NCBI GenBank assembly: GCA_025451595.1
Contig: JANWKD010000019.1
Coordinates: forward strand, 1 to 5,774
Origin: Candidatus Babeliales bacterium
Lineage (GTDB): Bacteria; Babelota; Babeliae; Babelales; JANWKD01
DNA length: 5,774 bases
Reading direction: 5' to 3'
Shown piece by piece: positions 5,744-5,774 of this stretch. The stretch's first letter is position 1; the number at the start of each line of letters is the position of its first letter. A program made the translations under genes and the position numbers. Under the pieces are notes generated by a model that was given only the letters and a program-made list of their open reading frames with translations, ran no database searches and was not told the DNA's origin.

Positions 5744-5774
5744 TTATTTAACTTTTTCAGTCAATTCTAGCTTA
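5744..5774 (-). CDS. leuS: C-terminal end of the upstream LeuRS N-terminal fragment (partial)
   Basis: Read on the minus strand in the same frame as the main leuS frame, these bases give K-L-E-L-T-E-K-V-K and then TAA (5744-5746), directly followed by the ATG of the next frame. In intact LeuRS the block before M-Q-R-N-W-I-G typically reads like W-P-x-x-V-K-x, so E-K-V-K fits, the stop replaces the residue just before Met, and Trp-Pro is lost. This is therefore most likely the tail of the N-terminal, HIGH-bearing half of LeuRS. Only nine codons are visible, so whether that half is intact cannot be judged here. Confidence 0.55.
   Translation of the reverse strand, partial: KLELTEKVK

Noticed and set aside
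5744..5746. TAA before the leuS ATG as evidence of a reassigned stop codon
   Set aside because: TAA ends the second propeller gene, the HD gene and leuS itself at sensible C-termini, so general reassignment does not fit.

Overview
The window is AT-rich bacterial DNA carrying four tightly packed genes on the + strand (1-3922) that converge, tail to tail across 21 bases, on a minus-strand leucyl-tRNA synthetase region (3944-5774). Shine-Dalgarno sites (AAGGAGG, GGGAGAG), overlapping or abutting genes and a bacterial-type LeuRS identify it as bacterial. A cluster of exported propeller paralogues beside an HD hydrolase with a leader-like N-terminus, together with a degenerate LeuRS editing site, fits a host-associated lineage with a reduced genome. 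Candidatus Dependentiae (TM6) is a guess by general style only; nothing in the sequence proves it.

Layout: (1) 1-615 is the C-terminal part of a beta-propeller-like protein cut by the window edge. (2) 612-1664 and (3) 1684-2871 are two full-length paralogues of it, each with an N-terminal signal peptide and about six blade-like repeats; they differ mainly by a helical, lysine-rich insertion whose length rises along the array (about 0, 28 and 67 residues). (4) 2873-3922 is an HD-domain phosphohydrolase of the SAMHD1/dNTPase-like family with a complete metal-binding set but an added hydrophobic N-terminus that looks like an export signal or anchor. Spacing (4-base overlap, 19 bases, 1 base) indicates one operon of probably exported proteins.

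(5) 3944-5743 (minus) encodes LeuRS from the start of the CP1 editing domain to the C-terminus, including KMSKS. Directly before its ATG, in frame, is a TAA, and the nine codons before that still read as LeuRS-like sequence. The leuS frame is therefore interrupted exactly at the junction between the N-terminal catalytic half and the editing domain. This is either a two-chain LeuRS, reminiscent of the split enzyme of Aquifex, or a nonsense mutation or sequence error. The editing domain also lacks a recognisable TTRPDT motif. This is the most striking feature of the window.

I saw no tRNA, rRNA, CRISPR array, insertion sequence or convincing promoter or terminator. There is no non-coding stretch longer than 31 bases.
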